From positions 3,177,001 through 3,241,000 of the forward strand of contig CP114495.1 in the NCBI GenBank assembly GCA_027186245.1: a DNA stretch of 64,000 nucleotides. The letters are read 5' to 3'. Below are positions 59,304 through 64,000 of the stretch, piece after piece (position 1 is the first letter of the stretch; every line of letters starts with the position of its first letter). A program made the translations under genes and the position numbers. The notes under the pieces are model-generated. The model saw only the letters and a list, made by a program, of their open reading frames with translations. It did no database searches and was not told where the DNA came from. Source of the DNA: Coriaria nepalensis. Taxonomy: Eukaryota; Streptophyta; Magnoliopsida; Cucurbitales; Coriariaceae.

Positions 59304-59703
59304 TCGCTTTTGTAACTCGGTTTTCAACTCAAAATCAATTGATCACGACAAAAAACGAGAATTTTTCATATCAAATGTAATTTTTCATTTTCATTTATGT
59401 AAGTCCTTTTGAAGGTTCGAATCCAAATCCCAAACCCCGTAGCCCATGGGCTGTCAATGGACTTAGAGGTCGTATTTTTATTTATACTTTGGCCAGCATT
59501 TGAATTTCGAGATATTTTTATATATATTATAATTAAAAATATTATTTTTAAAAGAATTTTTCTTCAGTTTTAACCGGAGTCATTACTTGATTTTGAACAG
59601 TTTTGGTCAATACAAAGTATTTGGTCAACATACGATTACCGCGTCACGTCTCCATGTTTCATTATCCGGCTTTTGGTCAAACACCTAGGTGGAATGTAAT
59701 CCA

Positions 59704-59722
59704 CCAATAATATGAAGTCACG
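59704..59722 (+). promoter_or_regulatory. Plant ER stress response element (CCAAT-N10-CACG)
   Basis: CCAAT at 59704-59708, exactly ten bases, then CACG at 59719-59722, continuing as CACGTGG. This is the pERSE-I spacing bound by bZIP28/bZIP60 with NF-Y in the plant unfolded protein response. It sits about 60 bases upstream of the TATA box of a gene encoding an ER-stress-associated protein. Binding is inferred from motif, spacing and context. Confidence 0.7.
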
Positions 59723-59780
59723 TGGCTATATCACGCGGTAGGAACCAATAAGAAAGCTGTCGGTGACGCAATGCGGCTTC

Positions 59781-59788
59781 TATAAATA
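59781..59788 (+). promoter_or_regulatory. TATA box of the RAMP4-like gene
   Basis: TATAAATA, about 150 bases upstream of the start codon and downstream of the ERSE. Transcription start expected near 59815. Confidence 0.7.
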
Positions 59789-59932
59789 GAAAGAGACCTC
59801 TCCCTTTGATTAATTTTCTATCAAGGCTTAAGAGAACGAGGAGGAGGAGGAGAAGTTGTGCCGGCCTGAGAAAGAATTTATTAGCTTCAACTCTTCTAAT
59901 TCGTCCCACTTACGTGATTTGTATCAATTGCC

Positions 59933-61279
59933 ATGGTAATTACGTGATCTATCTATCTACCAATTCTCGGTTTTGGATTTCGATTTCGATTTTCTTTGCT
60001 GATCTGAGAAGTGTGTGATTAAGATCTGTATTAACTACAACGATCAGGGTAAATTGATTTTCTCATTTGTTATCGGATTAAGGTTCATCTGGTCGACATC
60101 TGTAGGATAAACATTTTTTGATCTCATGTAAAATTATAGTGCTGGTCTTGTTCTTATAACTTCGTTGCATGCCAAATTGATGATTTGATTCCAGACACTC
60201 TTGAGCTAAATTTTTTTGCTATCTGCATTCTGAAAGGGAAATTGTTGTATGGTGTGGCAATTGCGTTGAGAATGAGGAAAACGGCATCAATAATTACGTA
60301 GAACCTCCATTCAATAATTTTGTTTTTGCTCCCAAACTTGGGGATAATGTGCTAAATTTCCTCAATAATTTAATATTTTATTAAATTAATAGATTTTCTT
60401 GATCCAAAGTTATTAATGCATAAAGTCTTACTGTTCTTTTTGATGACTTCTTTGTTAACTGCTTTGAAACTTTTGGCTAACACTTTACAGAAATGCAATT
60501 AGCTCAATTTTTTTTTTAAATTCATATTTATTCGAACATGATTTGTTGATATGCCACATTCAATGTTGATTTGCACCATTCTGGAAAGTTTGATCTCGAA
60601 CTTCTGATACAACAGAAATTATTCTTCCGGTGAAGAATTTTTATATTGCTGTGTTGCATTTCTATTAAAGATCCTGGTTTTCTCCCTGAGTGTTGTTGAA
60701 TAAAACTTTGTTGTATTTCGATCTGTGTAGACGACTTCAAGGCGCCTTGCAGATAGGAAGGTGAATAAGTTTGAGAAGAACATTGTGAAGAGAGGCTCTG
60801 TGCCCGAGACAACGGTTAAGAAGGGCAAGGACTATCCGGTTGGGCCACTCCTGCTTGGGTTCTTTATCTTCGTTGTCATCGGATCATGTAAGCATTTTAT
60901 TTTTTGTTCGATGGTTTTGTAGATTATAATATTGGCTGAACAATTCCTCTAATTTGCATGCATTCCATCTTTAGATGCAATGGAGAACGGATGGTTTATG
61001 CATGTGTGAGAATGTGATTATATGTTAAACCCCACTCTTTTGCGCATCTAATAATATCAGATTAACTAGCCTTTCCTAGACGATATTGTTCCTAATCTCT
61101 TAGATTCATTCAGGAGAAAATGAACTTTACAAGATGGTTTCTCTTGGTGATTAGATCGTCCTTTCTTACATTATATTGGCATGTACATTTATTCTGATTC
61201 CGATCTCTCCTTCTGTTTTCTTTTCTATGCAGCTCTCTTTCAGATAATAAGGACAGCAACTAGTGGAGGCATGGCATAA
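59933..61279 (+). CDS. RAMP4: Stress-associated ER protein RAMP4/SERP
   Basis: Exons 59933-59935 (just the ATG), 60731-60887 and 61233-61279; 68 residues, the normal RAMP4 length. The protein reads TTSRRLADRKVNKFEKNI after Met, then a RG-VPETT linker, KGKDYPVGP and a single C-terminal hydrophobic helix (LLLGFFIFVVIGSSLFQII), ending RTATSGGMA. RAMP4/SERP binds the Sec61 translocon and stabilises membrane proteins under ER stress; it is tail-anchored in the ER. The start is inferred: exon 2 opens in frame directly after its acceptor without an ATG, and the only suitable ATG upstream is followed at once by GTAATT, a donor, so the start codon makes up the entire coding part of exon 1. An ERSE and a TATA box lie upstream. 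Confidence 0.92.
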
Positions 61280-62068
61280 CTCTTTACTTAGGAGATGGAA
61301 AAGCTCTGATGGTGTCAAAAGCTGGGGACTCATTTTGTTCTCTCTCGCTCTCTCTCTGACTGTACACATATCTATTAGACCAGCGGGTAATTACTTATGA
61401 ATTTGTTGCCAAAAGGCCCATAAATTTTATCTTGTGGAGAAATTTGGAACATTTTTTTTTTCTATTTACTATATGACACCTGCCTTCCTATTTGACATGT
61501 ACTATTTCTTATTAGCATGTTATGGTTTTCTGGTTATTAAATTGGGTATGGTAAAATATTAGTATGAAGAAAATCCGATTTTTTTTTTTTTTACCCCTTT
61601 CATTTCTTAGATATCTAGTTTGATTGAAATATTTCAGATTATTAACACCTTAGCAATCAATCGGTCCAGTCTATCCAGTTCTTAAGCTATTGTTGAGGCC
61701 ACCGTAAATAAAAATTGATTACAGAATTTTTTTACAAAGTAGAGATGAATCTTGGTTGAATCGTAAATAAAGTATTGATTACTAGACTGTTTTACAAAGA
61801 GAAATTACTCGATTTGATGACGAAGTTTGTGCTTAATAAAAATTGGCTCCTTTGGAATCAGAAATTACGGTAAAATTTCCCCACCCAATTGAAGAGTCAA
61901 AAACTAACCTTACTTTCTTGACATTAAAAAGAAAGTTACTGTTCACAGATTTATACACTAAAACGAAATACAATCCAAGTCTGTATCATCTTATATTTAT
62001 CCATACAACGATGGAGTAACAAATAACAAAAGCCAAAGCAAGTAAAGTGGCTGAAATAAGAATCTGAG
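61280..62068. other. Converging 3' flanks of RAMP4-like and the F-box gene
   Basis: 3' UTRs of the two convergent genes with poly-T tracts. A short direct repeat of AGTA/TTGATTAC-type words lies near 61715-61790. No further gene. Confidence 0.5.
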
Positions 62069-63326
62069 TCAAGCCATCGCAGTTAGGCTAGGATAAAATG
62101 CAGTTCCGCAAGCGATCCACTGCCTCTTCCTACCACCACGAGGAACGACACACCCCGGTACCTTAAACCATTCCCTAGTGAAAACATCATAAGTGACCAA
62201 CCGGTTCATCTGTCTAGACCTAAGTGACAGCATGAGCAAGCCCTTGTTACCCAAGCAAGTCATCCTAACGTGCTTCCCATAAAACTCCAAGCACCATATG
62301 TTTGGCATTCTGTCAACCTCCTTCCACAAGAGAGTCATCTTCTGAAGCTCCCATATGCAAACGCAAGTAGCCGCATTTTTAGTCAACAGTCCCACTAGCA
62401 TTATCCTCCCTTCACACTCTGCCAGAGTATGGTCGCTTAAATGCAGTGGGGCTGGGATTATGTACTGCTTCCAAATCCCTTTTACTACATCATAGGACAC
62501 AATCCCATCTGGGTCTGACCTCATAAAGTAAAGGCTACTGCCAATGGAAACCGCCTGTGACCTGAAGTTCAAGGATAGAGGGAGTGTTATATTTGACGGC
62601 ATGGGTCCCGGACGGGCCCACATGTTTTTCACCGAGTCATAAAGTTCATACTCTCCATCACATCCTACCCATAGAATCTTGTAGCCTTCCTTACTAGCAG
62701 AGGGGTTATTATTTAGAGTCATTCCAACTGCAACTCTGGACCAGACCTTGACTGACCGGGCAGGCAGCTCTTTGAATGATTGGGTCAGTGGGTTGCATAC
62801 ATAAAAGTTCCTATGACCTATGTCGAGAAAGCAGACTAGACCTCCAGTTGAAGCAACCGGCAAGACGATTAGTTTTGTGAGCAGGGAAGAAAGGGTTGGG
62901 TGGTGCCATTTTCTTGAGGAAGGGTTGTACATTGCTCCAGAGTTTACATTTTCATGGGTAATGGTGTAGAACCATGGGATGCCTTGTGGGATTTGAGCAC
63001 AGTGGTGGGAAAAAGTTTGGGAGTCGAGCAAGGAGTTCCATTTTCGACAAACAGAGCGGAAACGGAAAAATGTGGCAACTGGAAGTCTGGCAATAACAGC
63101 CTCGAAAAGGTCTTCAGGGAAGCCTTTCCAGATTTGTGGTTCCATTAACTCATCTGTGGAAGTTGTGACTGATGATTTCGTCCGGTTCCAGTCTTTACGG
63201 GGTCTCTTGGTGGGTGGGGTTTTGTAAGGTTCGGACATCTTATTATCTCCTGATCTTTTTCCAGCAGCCATTACAAGACCGTAGTATTCATCTGCAGAGC
63301 CTTCGTCAACATTTGCAAAGCCGTAT
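62069..63326 (-). CDS. LCR: F-box protein LCR / FBX6-like, 5' exon outside or not found
   Basis: Main exon from 63326 to the TGA at 62069. A Met at 63271 would give 400 residues, but the frame stays open upstream through YYGLVMAAGK to a TATGCAG acceptor at about 63327, and longer plant homologues have this tail after a first exon, so the true start is probably further right. The F-box (PEDLFEAVIARLPVATFFRF, about residues 52-90 of the short form) binds SKP1. The rest forms a kelch-like beta-propeller (WFYTITHENVNSGAMYNPS, FYVCNPLTQSFKELP, ILWVGCDGEYELYDSVKN, CLGNKGLLMLSLRSR). It closely matches Arabidopsis LCR (At1g27340), an SCF adaptor controlling leaf curvature and meristem stem-cell competence. 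A miR394 target site lies in the EVDRMPN codons. Confidence 0.95.
62302..62321 (-). promoter_or_regulatory. miR394 target site in the LCR-like coding sequence
   Basis: The plus strand here reads TTGGCATTCTGTCAACCTCC, which differs from mature miR394 by one base (A for C near the middle). The mRNA (minus strand) is therefore complementary to miR394 with a single mismatch. It encodes the conserved EVDRMPN, the same codons targeted in Arabidopsis LCR. Confidence 0.88.
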
Positions 63327-64000
63327 CTGCATAAAATAGTGATCTAAGTTATTGATCAACTTATAACTAGGAGTGCTTAATATCAAAACCTTGCAGAAGG
63401 AAAGGGAACCATATGGGAACACAGAAATAGAAATGATGAATAATTACGTAAACCCAAGGTCGGTGATATCAAATAGCTAGTATGTTCAGAGTTCTTTGTC
63501 AATCATATTGGGTTTCATTTCTTTATCACAACACAATATACTATGCTATCATTAAGATAAGTAAGGTTCTGAGAATAATTCTACTCGTGCAATATCATAG
63601 TTGAAATAGCAGCTGGAATGAGAATGAAATGTTAGAGACATAATAGTCAGGCCAATATGATACTGAAATGAGAAGAACTATTGGCACAAACATGAGCACA
63701 GATCAAATTGATGGTTTACTTGGTCATTATGGGCATGATGCTATTAAACACACAACAATGAAGAAGCATTTGTTGGCAACTTGGCATATTTACATGATTT
63801 TCATAATCTTAATTTGTGAAAAGCATTGCAAGAAGATTTTTCATAATCTTAATTGGTGAAAAGCATTTGCAAGACAAGGGGGGATGACACCCGTGAATTG
63901 CAGAGAAATGGTCAAACTAATTTTGAATAAGCCATCAGGAATCCAAAAGATACCCCGGTTTAAACTCAACATACAAGAATTGATAAGAAAAATTGCAATG
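63327..64000 (-). other. Upstream intron or flank of the LCR-like gene
   Basis: Begins (minus strand) just before the acceptor of the main F-box exon. No clear first exon was found up to the window end, so the coding start may lie beyond 64000. A 39 bp tandem duplication occupies 63796-63874. Confidence 0.5.
63796..63874 (+). repeat. Tandem duplication, about 39 bp unit x2
   Basis: GATTTTCATAATCTTAATT followed by GGTGAAAAGCATTTGCAAGA (with small differences) occurs twice in succession, period about 39-40. Confidence 0.85.

Larger units (their letters stand above)
59304..59932. other. 3' flank of the glycosyltransferase and promoter/5' UTR of RAMP4-like
   Basis: 3' UTR of the glycosyltransferase to about 59550, then a compact promoter: several ACGT-containing words between 59640 and 59760, a plant ER stress element at 59704-59722, a TATA box at 59781-59788, and about 120 bases of leader. 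Confidence 0.6.

Noticed and set aside
59413..59424. GGTTCGAATCC, identical to a tRNA T-loop / B box
   Set aside because: No A box, anticodon arm or acceptor-stem pairing could be found around it, so there is no tRNA gene.

Overview
This is nuclear DNA of a flowering plant, most likely a eudicot. Evidence: intron-rich genes with GT-AG splicing, very AT-rich intergenic DNA with (TA)n, (GA)n and poly-A/T tracts, Ty1/copia retrotransposons primed by initiator Met-tRNA, and a plant-specific gene set. No bacterial operon, CRISPR array, phage, rRNA or tRNA gene was found. The species cannot be named from the sequence alone.

Layout. At 1-6 kb there is a probable last exon of an unidentified + strand gene (336-400), a short DUF761-like gene (1838-2224) followed by an imperfect tandem duplication of its 3' flank, a MITE-like inverted-repeat element (about 3654-3929), and a broken kinesin-light-chain-related TPR gene (about 4265-5881, - strand) that carries a micro-inversion. 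An 8.5 kb gene-poor AT-rich gap follows. A SEPALLATA3-type MADS-box gene with eight exons lies at 14545-17748 (+), then a small two-helix membrane protein at 18891-20719 (+).

From 22349 to 38908 (+) lies a CAMTA4-type calmodulin-binding transcription activator. Its 8.6 kb intron 5 is almost entirely two antisense copia elements, one nested in the other. Two tandem NTF2 genes follow (39608-41733 and 42484-44680, -), then a complete AHK3-type cytokinin receptor histidine kinase (45801-50361, -) with one GC-AG intron. A second gene-poor gap (50.4-57.7 kb) precedes a UGT92A1-like glycosyltransferase (57756-59303, +), a RAMP4/SERP ER-stress protein (59933-61279, +) and the LCR/FBX6-type F-box gene (62069 to about 63326 and beyond, -), which carries a miR394 target site.

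The genes are independent single units, not a cluster with one pathway. Several are regulatory: floral identity (SEP3), Ca2+/calmodulin transcription (CAMTA4), cytokinin sensing (AHK3), meristem/leaf F-box control by miR394 (LCR) and ER stress (RAMP4, with a plant ERSE upstream of its TATA box). I found no convincing previously undescribed system. The most unusual signals are the micro-inversion inside the TPR pseudogene, the ERSE in the RAMP4 promoter, the nested retrotransposons in the CAMTA4 intron, the unresolved coding break at about 35.25 kb in CAMTA4, and several independent tandem duplications with units close to 40 bp. Exon boundaries were placed by hand from splice sites, reading phase and remembered protein families, without transcript data.
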